From: Cryptomeria japonica
Taxonomy: Eukaryota > Streptophyta > Pinopsida > Cupressales > Cupressaceae
Direction of reading: 5' to 3'
Length of the DNA: 64,000 nt
Assembly: GCF_030272615.1 (NCBI RefSeq)
Contig: NC_081405.1
Location: forward strand, 316,875,541-316,939,540
In this document: piece by piece, positions 46,343 through 57,499 of the stretch
Layout of the letters: each line of letters starts with the position of its first letter
Position numbering within the stretch: position 1 is the first letter of the stretch
Position numbers and translations under genes: made by a program
Notes under the pieces: generated by a model
Told to the model about the DNA's origin: nothing
The model's input: only the letters and a program-made list of their open reading frames with translations
Database searches by the model: none

Positions 46343-47430
46343 ATGGTAAATAACATTTTCAGGAAGGACAGTCCGAAACTTGATGGAACTAACTATGGTA
46401 TATGGAAGATCATAATGGAGACACATCTGAATTGAATTGGAAGAGACATATGGGAAGTTACAAAGAATGGCTATGTTGGTCATACTTAAAATCAACCTAA
46501 TCCACTGACATTGGGCAAGGATCAGGAGAATGATTGCAAAGCATGAAAAGCACTTTTGAGCACATTATTAGATCAACAAATTATGGGATTATCAGACCGG
46601 TCTACTGCTAAAGCTATTTGGGATAAATTGGAGACATTGAATGAAGGAGATACCACTGTCAAAATTGCAAAACTGGAATGTTATTGGGTCAGGTATGAAA
46701 ATTTGAAAATGGAAGAAGATGAAAGAATTGCTGCTTTTATGGAAAGAGTTAATGAAATTATTTTAGGAATACAATGTCGTGGAGAATCATTAAGTGAAGA
46801 TGAAATTGTTTCTAAAGTTTTAAGAGCTTTGCCACTAGCATACAAAATGAAAGTAACTGCTATTAATGAGTTGAGAACAATGCCTAATACATCAGTATCT
46901 AGAGACACCTTCATTGGAAAACTTTCAGCATTTGAGCTTGAGGAATTTGGTCCTATTGCTAAAATTAAGTTAGATTTAGCCTTTAGAGCATCATCATCAC
47001 CATCATCTATCAAATCTGATTGGAAAGCATTGTATGCAAAAGAACTTGAAGATATCAGAAAGGAAAATGAAGAACTAGAAGAACTTGGAGGACTATTTGC
47101 AAGGAAAATGTCTAAAGGTCCAGTTGGAAATAATTATGAAGGTAAAGCACCATTTAAATGTTTTAATTGCAATCAAGTTGGTCACATAGCATCTAGATGT
47201 CCTGATAGACATACAAGATTGAGAGAGGAAGCTAAAATAACATATAAGCCTAACCCTAAATATTAGAGATATAGATTTAAGAAGAACAAAGATAAATTTT
47301 GTTACTATGTTGATGAAGGAGTTACAGATGATTCTGATGAAGAACCGATAGATAATGCATGGGCATTTGTTGCAATAAAAGAAGATCAACTAGCACCTAC
47401 TGTTCCACTGGTAGAGTAGGGCCTAGCAGC
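46343..47430 (+). pseudogene. gag: Element F gag
   Basis: Starts at ATG 46343 (MVNNIFRKDSPKLDGTNYGIWK), stops near 46433 and 46489, then open 46556-47266 with the UBN2-type core and a complete CCHC knuckle CFNCNQVGHIASRC (47157-47200). It continues past a TAG at 47264 through a Tyr/Asp/Glu-rich segment. Same frame throughout. Confidence 0.9.
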
Positions 47431-48830
47431 TAAAATTAAAGAGAAAGATGAATGGATCATTGATAGTGGATGTTCACATCATATGACTGGTGATAAAAGT
47501 AAATTCTTATCTTTTTAGGAATACAATGGAGGTCTAGTAAGATTTGGCGATGATAAAGCTTATTTAATCAAAGGAAAAGGCACTATATCCTTGGATGGTA
47601 AGTACTATACTGACAATGTCTATTATGTTGAAGGTTTCTATCATAATATTTTGAGTGTTGGTCAATTAGTTGAAAAGGGATTTCAGTTATAGTTCAAGAA
47701 GGGAAAATGCAAAATCAGAAACATAACTGGATTGGAAATTGTAACCGGTAATCAGACTAAAAGTAATATCTTTCCTTTGAACAATATTGATTGCATTGTA
47801 AACATCAATTCAACTAAGGAAGTAAGGGATTTACCTAAGATCGTGAAACCTCATAATCCGGTATGTAAGGAATGTCAAATGGGAAAGCAAGTTAGAACAA
47901 CCTTTAAGAGTATTTTTGAGAAATCCAATAATGTTCTTGATTTAATTCATATTGACTTGTGTGGTCCAGAAAGAACAAGTACTCTATAGGGAGTTAGATA
48001 TTTTATGCTAATTATTGATGGTTATTCTAGAATGTGTTGGGTTACTTTTCTTACGGATAAATCAGAAGCTTTTGGAAAATTCAAACTATTCAAGGAAATG
48101 GTAGAGAATGAAACTGGTAAGAAAATCAAATGTTTGAGTTCTGGTCAAGGAGCAAAATTTACATCTAAGGAATTTAATACATTCTGTGAAGTGAATGGAA
48201 TCTAAAGACAACTATCTGCACCCTAGACACCTCAATAGAATGGAATTGTGGAAAAGAAGAACATAACTATTCTAGAAGCAGCTAGAAGCATGATATTAGA
48301 AGCAAATCTACCTCATGTGTACTAAAGAGAAGCGGTGAATACAATGGTTTACACTTTGAATAGAGTTCACATCAAAGGTGAAACTGATAAGACCCCTTAT
48401 GAACTATGGTTTGGTAATACTCCTTCTCTTAAAAACTTCAGAATATTTGGAAGCAAATTCTATATTAGGAGAGATGAGTATGCTGGTAAATTTGATCCTA
48501 GAAGTGATGAAGGAATATTTCTTGGTTATTCATCTAAGAGCAAGGCATATAGATGTATTAATAAAAAATTGCAGAAGATCATTGAGAGTGCTAATGTGAA
48601 GATAGATGAACACTTTAGAGGAAATTCAAGGTATGTAGATTCTGAACTGGTAGTTGAGATGATCATAAATGAACCAATACAGAATGCACCGGTAAAAAAT
48701 ATGGATCCAGTCACACCGGCATCATCAGAGAATTCCACGGTGAATGAAGAACAACAACATGTGAATAAACCCAGGTATGTAAGACTCAATCACTCAAAAA
48801 ATTAGATAATTGGGAATAAGTATCAAGGTG
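47431..48830 (+). pseudogene. pol: Element F protease and integrase
   Basis: Protease active site IIDSGCSHHMTGD (47456) with NILSVGQL; then integrase: CKECQMGKQ zinc pair, first Asp in HIDLCGP, second position SSGQGAKF (Asp replaced by Gly in the usual 'SDNG/SDRG' motif), Glu in NGIVEKKN, and the C-terminal PYELWFG .. FLGYS .. YRCIN. Stops at 47987 and 48203 and several near 48220-48330. Not functional. Confidence 0.9.
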
Positions 48831-50421
48831 TTATGACAAGAGGAAGACTGGCAAATGAAGAGGTATGCTTAATTTCTCAAATTGAACCAACATCTATTAT
48901 TGAAGTATGTCAAGATGAACATTGGATAAAAACAATGGAAGATGAATTAGAACAAATTGAAAAGAACAATACATGGACATTAGTTCCCTGACCTAAAGAC
49001 AAAAATATAATTGGAACTAAATGGGTATTCAAAAATAATTTTAATGAAGATGGTGAGGTAATTAGAAACAAAGCAAGATTAGTTTGTAAACATTATTCAC
49101 AGAAGGAGGGAGTTGATTTTAATAAAACCTTTGTACCAGTAGCTAGAATTGAGGTAGTTAGATTATTTCTTGCATTTGTAGCTCATATGAACTATAAAGT
49201 ATATCATATGGATGTAAAATGTGTATTTCTGAATGGTGATCTTGAAGAGGAAGTCTACATTGAACAACCTGATGGATTTTCATTGACAAATGATAAAGAT
49301 ATGGTTTGTAGATTATGGAAAGCTTTGTATGGATTGAAGCAAGCTCCGAGAGCTTTGTATGCTAGATTGGACAAATATCTTTTGAAGCTTGGTTACACTA
49401 AAGGTAATGCTAACAACAACTTATATTTCAAAGTGACTAATGATGACATCTTGGGTATTGAATTTTTTTGTTGATGATATCATTTTTGGAGGAGAAGATG
49501 GATTGTATAAGGACTTTGCTAACAAGATGTAGGAAGAATTTGAAATGTCTATGATTGGGGAGATAAAATTATTTTTTAGGATTGTAGATTTCACAAACTG
49601 ATAGAGGTATATTCATATATCAAAAAAAAAACTTGAAGGAACTATTGAAGAAATTTGGTATGGAAAACTCTAAACCAGTAAGTACTCCTATGACTAGAAC
49701 TGATAAATTGCCATTGAAGGATAATTTAGCTCATGTTAATCCGACAAGATACAAATCTATGATTTGAGGTTTACTGTATTTGATACAAACAAGAACTGAT
49801 ATAATGAATGCAGTATGTATTGTTTCAAGATTTTAGAGTAATCCTAAAAAAAATCATAAATCGGTAGTATAAAGGATTTTTTGATATCTACAAGGCACAA
49901 CAAATCTTGGTTTATGGTACCCTAAAGATAAAAATTTTGATTAATGTGCATACACCAATGCAAATTGGGTAGGTGATGTAGATGACAAAATGAGTACCAC
50001 TAGCAGAGCATTCTTTCTTGGTAGCAGATTGATTTCATGGATAAGCAAGAAGCAGGGTTGTACATCATTATCAACAGCAGAATCAGAATATGTTGCAGTA
50101 GCAACTAATTGTACTTAGGTATTATGGATTCAGCAAATCTTGAAGGAGATAAAGGTAAAATGCAAAAAACCTATAATCATTTAGTATGATAATTCAGCAG
50201 CAATTGATATATCAAAGAATCTGGTATTTCACTCTAAGACTAAGCATGTTTCTATCAAATATAATTGTCTGAAAGAGAATGTTGAAGCAAAAGAAGTAAG
50301 ATCAGTTTATGTGAATACTAAAGAGCAGATTGTAGATATCTTTACAAAGCCTTTGCCTAAGGAAACCTTTGAATATCTCAGAGAGAAGCTTGGGGTAATA
50401 CCCTCACCGACAGAGACTTAG
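48831..50421 (+). pseudogene. pol: Element F RT and RNase H
   Basis: Copia [30 protein letters not shown] (first catalytic Asp), [13 protein letters not shown], then FVDDIIFGG after a one-base T-run frameshift near 49465. RNase H from about 49930: WVGDVDDKMSTT, STAESEYVA, YDNSAAIDI, and TKPLPKETFEYLR at the end, TAG about 50419. Stops and frameshifts 49500-49900. Confidence 0.9.
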
Positions 50422-50742
50422 ATGATTGAAGATTGGCATCAAACTGATAGGAGCTAATAGAGAAATCATTTTCTTGGCTTTGATGGAGGAGAGCTACTTC
50501 TCGGGGGGAGTAGTTGGTTGTATGTTCTGGTATTTATTCTTAATTGCTTTGGCATTTGATGTCAAAGAGGGAGATATATCTATGGAAAAACACTATTCTT
50601 TTAGAGAGATTATTCATTAAGGGAGAGATATATACTCTCTGCATTTTCATTTTGATTTCTGGTATTGATCTATTTTGGAGATTGTTGGTTTTTGGTTTTT
50701 GGCATTTAGATGTTTTTTCTATCTAGTGTTGCCATCAATTCC
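50422..50742. other. Element F 3' non-coding region
   Basis: No gene; it contains the left arm AGTGTTGCCATCAAT (50725-50739) of a 15-bp inverted repeat with one mismatch. The second arm is 50790-50804 in the LTR. Confidence 0.7.
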
Positions 50743-50754
50743 AAAGGGGGAGAT
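50743..50754 (+). other. Polypurine tract of element F
   Basis: AAAGGGGGAGAT, identical to B and D. Confidence 0.92.
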
Positions 50755-51828
50755 TGTTGGTATTATGGATCTGTTACATTAGTTTTGTCATTGATGTCAA
50801 CACTTATCCTTCTAGAGATCTATGGTTATGTTGAACCGACACATTGTGTTCACCGGCAAGGTTAGTGACTTATGCATAGTCACCGGTATATGCTCACCCG
50901 TAGGTTACATGGTTCACCGACATAGATGATGATTTGTTATCATCTAGATATCACTTGATTATGTCAAAGACATGGTTTAGATACTTGGTTTTAGTGTTTT
51001 GGTTATTGATCTAATCGGGTTGACATATTTACTGTTACCGGCAGATTGGTCTAGGTTATGGACCAGTATGCGTTATCTATTCCAGATCAGCATGACACAT
51101 TATGGAGATGATTTATTGATTGGATATTGTTGTAAATGTATTGATTTAACATGATGCATCGCATCAATCTGACTTATTTGCAATTTATTTAATTGTAATA
51201 TTCTTAGTGAGTCGACCTACACATTTGGTCTTAGGTTTGGTATATACGTAAGATCTCATTTGAGATGACATATATGATATGGTTATCGTATGGTATTGTA
51301 ACATGGTATGTGTGAATATTGAAGATCATATGAGAAGACCATAGAGAACGTTCAAGGAAGGTTTAAAGATGTTTATCAGAGCTTAACTGATATTGAATCC
51401 AGCATTGGAGATGCTATTTTGAGCAGAACATTATTCTAGGATTTAACCATCCTATTGTAGTCATTGCGACTCCCATTTGAGCAGTGTGCTCTACGCAGTT
51501 GGCCTTTCTCCATATGCAGACCCCATTTGTATACACATACTATTTGCAGTAGCATCATCTGATTGTGGGTAAGGTTTCCCACAATGGTTTTTACCCTTAC
51601 AAGGTTTCCACGTCAAAATATTTGTGTTATGTGTTGTGGATGTTGTTTCTCTTTGTGTTTTATGCATTAAGTTTCACCGATAATGATATTAACTCCTAAT
51701 CTATTAACCGGCATTAGTTTGGTTTATCGGTATTAAGTATTAAGTTTGATTAAGTTATAATTGAGTTTAAATTCTTTGATAATTGATTCAACCCCCCTCC
51801 CTCTCAGTTGTCCTTTCGATTCCTAACA
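50755..51828 (+). repeat. Element F 3' LTR
   Basis: 1,074 bp, TGTTGGTATTATGG .. GATTCCTAACA. R/U5 motif at about 51579-51612. Confidence 0.92.
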
Positions 51829-52003
51829 ATTTCTTCTTTGTCCTCCCTTTTCCCCTCAAAATATTTGTCTTTAAATTGGTAACCCACATAGTACCTGTGA
51901 TGCTTTGTCTTGACATCTTTCCTAAAATAGTGTTTCCCTAACCTCTATGCATGAGATTTGTGCAATAAAATGTTGCAAGTTTTATTAGAATGAGTTTTTA
52001 ATG

Positions 52004-53122
52004 TGTTGGCATTGATGCCAACATGATTTTCTTGTCATTAGTGACTAATTGTCTAATTGATATTGAGCTTGATGTGCAATTGTGTTGGAAGATTTTCTCC
52101 ACATATATTTTATATTGTATATCTATTGATGCGGTTTGGCTATGTTGTTAGGTAGTGTTTAGAGATTTTAAATTAAGGATTGGGTCCTCTAGTTTGCAAT
52201 GCTAAGGAAGTTGTATTAGCTAATATGTGTGACAGTGTTTGATAGTGTTTATGTGTGAAATGCATGCTCTGCATTTCTCCGCGTTATAGTTTCTAGTGTT
52301 GTGGTTTTTGGAGCTAAGTTGATAATGTCCATAGCTTCATTTTGTTTAGCTATCACATGCTTTTGGGTTTAAAAACCATGATTTCAATGTTCGATGGTGT
52401 TTACTCTATGTTTGGCTGACCTAATGTGAATTGTGTTTAGTTAAGATGGTTAGTCAACCTTGGGAGAATTCACAGATATAAATATGATATAAATAAAGGA
52501 TAATATTTTTCAGAATGGTGTGTGTGAATATGTGGAAGAGAGAATGAATTTGTTTCATGAAAAAGAGTTAAATTTGATGAATGTTTGTGAAAGAGGACCT
52601 ATCTCCTTGATTAGTTGATTAGTGTTGTTTGAGTTGTTAAAAAATGTTGAGCAGTGTGGACTTTCATGTGTTAGCTAACAAAAGTAGTGAACGTATCTAT
52701 AGATCTTAAAATTTCAAGGGTGCATCGGTGGTGGATTCTTTCTCTTTTATTCTTCTTAATTTGGGAGGTGAGCCCTCTGAAAGTGAGCATTTCTTTCTTT
52801 CCTTTGGGCAGTGAGCCTCTGATAGTAAGCCTTTCTTTGTGAAAACCACCTTAGCCAGTATCACCCATAAGAAGTGTTCATATAATGAGAACATCATTCT
52901 CGGTGACTTTTCCCCTAACAAGGTTTTCTACATAAAATTTGGTGTTTCATTATGTATGTCATGTTTTTATTTCCATGTTCTTTCATGCTCATATCTTTTT
53001 GTGGATTAAGTGATAAAGTTGAGTTGCTATGAATTTTATTTAAAGAAAAGATTTTAAGATTTTTTTGTACAACTAATTCACCTACCCCCTCTCAGTTGTC
53101 TTGTGCATTAGAACATTCAAAA
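52004..53122 (+). repeat. Element G 5' LTR
   Basis: About 1.12 kb, starting TGTTGGCAT-TG-ATGCCAACA, a perfect 9-bp-arm hairpin at the very terminus. R/U5-like motif near 52907-52935 (TTTTCCCCT..AAGGTTTTCTAC) and CCCCCTCTCAGTTG at about 53085. The last two bases before the PBS spacer appear mutated from CA. Confidence 0.8.
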
Positions 53123-53124
53123 AT

Positions 53125-53136
53125 TGGTATCAAAGA
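53125..53136 (+). other. Primer-binding site of element G
   Basis: TGGTATCAAAGA, a decayed tRNA-Met-type site. Confidence 0.75.
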
Positions 53137-53203
53137 CTTGATTCCTTGGAGAAGAGATTAGCCACTTGAGAAGATCTTGATAGTGCACAAACTAACAATC
53201 CCT

Positions 53204-54431
53204 ATGTTTGATGGATCTGACTATGGTATCTGGAAACTGAAGATGCAAGGTTACCTGATTTCTCTTGGCTATGAAGTTTGAAAGTCTGTTACATAAAAGC
53301 ACACTAAACCGCACAATGGGGTGAACACTTCGGATGAGATCAAGGAATTTGAAAACAATGAGAAGGCAAGGTTTTCTATTTTTCGTGCTCTTTCTAAGAC
53401 TAAATTAAAAAAAGTTGTATGCTTGGAATCTACTTATAAATTTTGGGTTAAATTAGAAATACTTGTGAAGGATATGATACAATAAAACAAGCTAAGTTGC
53501 ATAGTGGTAAAACTAAATATGAATGTTTATAGATGCATCAAGAAGACAATATAAAGATCAAAGGGCTTGGACGTAACTTGCTAAAAGATGAAGTTTTAGA
53601 AAAGGTACTTAGAATTGTTAATAAATACTATAGCTCTAAGGTTTTAGTGAAAGAAGAATCACATAATAAGAAATGATTAAACTAGAGAATAATTGTATGG
53701 CTTGTTATTGGCTTTTGAGATGAGAGAATTTGGTACTACTATTGTTAGAACATAAACTTCATTTATGGATACTTAATAAGTTAAAGATGAGGAATCTGAT
53801 GAAGAAAGATTTGATGAGATTGAGGAAAAATTTGTGAGAAGGATGAAGAAAGGAAATGAAAGTATAAACGTAAATTGACATTTATATGTTTTAGCTATGG
53901 AAAAATAGGTCATTATGCTTCTAGATGTCTTGATAGAATGCTGAATCAAAAGAATAAGGAATTCAAAATAAAGTTCAATAGAAAAGCTTATTATGTTAGA
54001 GAAGATACAAATACTTATGATGATGAATTTAATTATGAAGAAGACAGTGAATGTTTGTTCTTGCCATTAATGGAAGAATCTTTTTTTGCTAACCCTGAAA
54101 AAAATATGGAGAAATCTTTGGAAGATGCTTCTAAAACTGAAGGTACTGTTGTATTTATTTTTATGATAGAAGAGGTATTGATGAATACATTATTGATAGT
54201 GGATGTTCAAATCATATGACTGGTGACAAGAGTAAGTTTGTAAATCTTGAAAATTTTGATGGAGGTGTTGTTAGATTTGGAGATGATCAGATGGGTAGAA
54301 TAGTTGGAATTGGTTTTATTAGTTTTGATAACATATATATTATTAACAATATTTTCTATGTTAAAGGCTTAAACCATAATTTTATGAGTGTTGGTAAAAT
54401 GTGCAAGATTGGATATAATCCTATTTTTTAG
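53204..54431 (+). pseudogene. gag: Element G gag and protease
   Basis: MFDGSDYGIWKLKM at 53204 marks copia Gag; frameshifts and stops follow. At 53875-54219 is the Gag end with a knuckle CFSYGKIGHYASRC in which the second Cys is Tyr. At about 54190-54431 is protease sequence with IDSGCSNHMTGD split by a frame change, VRFGDDQMGRI and NFMSVG. Confidence 0.82.
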
Positions 54432-56030
54432 GATTATGGGTGTGAGATTAGAAAAAGGTCCATAACTGTGATTGCAATAGGAAAAATAATAGTTGGTGGA
54501 TATTAACTAATGATGCAGAATAATGAGAGTTGGTTATGGCATTAGAGGATGTGTCACATTAATTTTGATAATTTTGGAAGGATTTACTATTCAATTCAAG
54601 TTGTGAGAGATTTTCAAAAATTAAAAAAGTCTACTAATGTTATCTATAAAGAATGTCAAGTTGGAAAAGAAACAATGAGAATTTTTTAAGTTAAGCAACA
54701 ATCTTATACTAGACTATTATAATTAGTGCACACTAATCTTTGTGATCGAACGAAAACAAGAATTCAACAAGGTGAAAGGTATTTCATGCTCTTAATTGGT
54801 GATTGCTCTAGAATGACTAGGGTCACTTTCCTAAAACAAAAATCTGAAGCTTTAGAAAAGTTCAATAAATTTAGGGCTATGGTTGAAAATAAGACATAGA
54901 AAAGAATCAAATGTTGAGGTCTGACAAATGTGGATAGTTTACTTATAATAAATTTAATATTTTTTGTGATAATCATGGGATAAGAATACATTTGTGTCCT
55001 CCTAGGATGCCACAACAAAATGGTGTAGTTGAAAGGATGAATAGAAGAATTCAAGAGGCTGCTAGAACAATGATGAATGAAGAAAGTCTAACAAAAATAT
55101 ACTAGAAAAAAGAAATACATATTGCTATATAGACACTTAACATAGTGTGAATTAGAAGAAATCATCAGAAGACATCTTATGAACTTTGGTATGGAAGGAA
55201 TCCACCTATGAAATATTTAAGAGCATTTAGATGTAAATGTTTTATCAAAAGTGACAAAGGGAATTTGAGAGATTTTTACACAAGAACTAATGAAGGTATA
55301 TTCCTCGGCTATTCTACTAAAAGATAATCTTACATATGTTATAATAGAAGACTCAAAAGAACTATTGAAAGCACAAATATGAAGGTTGATGAAGACACTT
55401 CAAAGAATATAGTTGTAGAGACGAGATATGAATTTACGAGTCTATCAATAAATCAAAAGAAGAAAAGAATGAAGAAATACAAGTTTGGAATGAAATGGAA
55501 GATTCTTTACAAATTGCTCTTACGACTCTTAGGTATGTGCAAAAGAACCATTTAGAGAAACAAATTATAAAAGACAAGAATATCGGTGTTATCACAAGAA
55601 GTAAATCTATTCAAGGATAGGTGAACCTATGATTAATTTTAGAGATATAGATGGGAACAATAAGAGATGCTTGTGGTGATAACCATTGGATGAAAGCTAT
55701 AGAGGAAGAATTAGAAAAAATTTAGAAGAATAAGACTTGGGAACTTGTCCCAAGACAAACTGACAAGTATGTAATAGGAACTAAATGGGTATTTCAAAAC
55801 AAATTGGACAAAGACGGACACATAGCAAGGAATAAGGAAAGACTTGTATGTAAAGGCTACTCACAAGTAGAAGGAATAGATTTTGAGGAAGATTATGAGC
55901 TCCTATGGTAAGAATGAAAGCTATCAGAACATTTCTAGCTTTTGTAGCACATAAGGATTTCAACGTTTATCAAATAGATGTGAATTCTACATTCTTGAAT
56001 GGAGAATTGAAAAAGGAAGTATATAGTTCT
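54432..56030 (+). pseudogene. pol: Element G integrase and partial RT
   Basis: Integrase traces: YKECQVGKE zinc pair, RYFMLLIGDCSRM, ALEKFNKFRAMVENK, NGVVERMN (Glu, 55020-55050), YELWYGRNPP, FLGYSTK. RT begins about 55650: HWMKAIEEELEKI, WELVP, GTKWVFQNKLDKDG, LVCKGYSQVEG, and the VNSTFLNGEL region near 55980. It is cut off just after. Many stops and indels; the most decayed copia here. Confidence 0.83.
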
Positions 56031-56033
56031 AGA

Positions 56034-56047
56034 CAGATCTAATACCA
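56034..56047 (-). other. Possible decayed PBS beside the H1 LTR
   Basis: On the minus strand TGGTATTAGATCTG, differing at three of fourteen bases from TGGTATCAGAGCTG, sits at the U5 side of the H1 LTR. Only about 15 bp more separate it from element G's RT. Confidence 0.4.
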
Positions 56048-57228
56048 GGAGTAAAATGAGAGTTGGGGGGGGTTTAGATCACTTTACTATCAGAAATCAG
56101 AACTATTGCATATCAAAATCCTTTAAACTGGAGCACAAAGAAACCAACACAATGAAGGATAAAACATGAAAGCATAGTACACACAACACCAATATTTTTA
56201 AAGTATAAAACCTGGTAAAGGGAAAAACCATAGTGGGAAACCCTACCCACAATCAGATAATACTTTTGCAGTAGTATGTTAAATAATGACAATCGAGATT
56301 TCACTAGAAATTTGGACAACCAACTAGAGCTCACTACTAATAAGAAAAGAGAAGTCTCGCTAACTTACAAAACATTAGACTATAATCCAAAAAGAATGAA
56401 CTGTGAAAGTAGTATCTCCTAATGTTTGATATAGTTCCGGTTAAGCACAGATGCGTGCCCTGCAATACCAAAAACCTTCTACCAAATGATATATCACTTG
56501 CTGGCACATAAACCTTCCTTTGATAATGTAGATATAACCATAAATCCCACACCTCTTATCAATATCAAAATTACATGAATAAGTCACCTATAAATACAAA
56601 TCATCAACCTTATGATAAGGTCGACTAAACCCTAAACCCAAAAACCCATAATAACAAAAATTACATTACACGGTATCACCAGACCAATATTCAGATTTAC
56701 ATTACATATCATGGACCTAATTCAAATATCCAAACAATTATATCCACCAAAAATTATATTAAGACCAAAATCCAGCATGTTTCACCAACTGGTAGAAACC
56801 CTCAATGAAGTAACATAGACACTCTAACTGGATCCAAATAGGACCACCATAACAGCATGCCAACCAATGCAAAGTCACCAAATACTCATAATACAATCAA
56901 GAATAACCTTTAGCATGATAGAAACTGATTCCATAGGTCAGACCAAAATTGTTTGATCAAAACATCAAATATCACTTACCGGTAAAGTTAACCGGTACCA
57001 AGAAATACCAACCATGAACATAAGAGATAGTTAATAGAGCACCAAAGTATGCACCAATAGATTATGACAAGCATATAACCATTCAGAATAAGCATCCAAA
57101 ATCGCATCCAAGCATCTGATCATACCAGATCAGAATCGAAGCCATAACGAGGATAAACACGAAGGTAAACCGGGATACAGTGTTAAAATCAATGACAACA
57201 CTAAACTAAATATAGCATATTGTTAACA
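56048..57228 (-). repeat. LTR of copia element H1
   Basis: About 1.18 kb. On the minus strand it starts TGTTAACAATATGC (57228), contains the R/U5 motif (56208-56236 on plus: GGTAAAGGGAAAAACC) and a C-run (G-run 56065-56072 on plus). The inner boundary near 56048 is approximate. Confidence 0.78.
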
Positions 57229-57242
57229 ATATCCACCTTTGG
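57229..57242 (-). other. Polypurine tract of H1
   Basis: Minus strand CCAAAGGTGGATAT before the LTR start, a variant of AAAGGGGGAGAT. Confidence 0.75.
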
Positions 57243-57499
57243 AATTGATGGCAACACTGAATGTGAAAAACATCCAAGTGCTAAGGAATGCCAACAATCT
57301 CTCCCAAAGATATGACTAATTTTCACATGAATACCATCTCTCCCCCTTTGACATCAATGACAAAGGACATATACCAAACCAAAAATACTCAACCAAATAG
57401 CTGACTACTCCCCCTTAGTAGTAGCATCATCTCATCAACCCAAATCCAAGAAAATATCTGATAAGCTTACTGAATTGATGCTTTCCTGCATCTCTAAGT

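Larger units (their letters stand above)
45430..51828 (+). mobile_element. Element F: Ty1/copia retrotransposon, 5' LTR truncated
   Basis: Plus-strand copia with truncated 5' LTR 45430-46285, PBS, gag-pol, PPT and 3' LTR 50755-51828. Its gag-pol is one frame from 46343 to about 49465 broken almost only by stops, the most complete copia of the window. Because the outer ~223 bp of the 5' LTR are lost, no TSD can be recognised. Confidence 0.92.
52004..56030 (+). mobile_element. Element G: Ty1/copia, truncated in RT
   Basis: 5' LTR 52004-~53122, PBS, broken gag, protease, integrase and first part of RT. It ends abruptly at about 56025 where H1 sequence begins, so its 3' half and 3' LTR are absent from the window. 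51829-52003 before it holds nothing recognisable. Confidence 0.85.
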
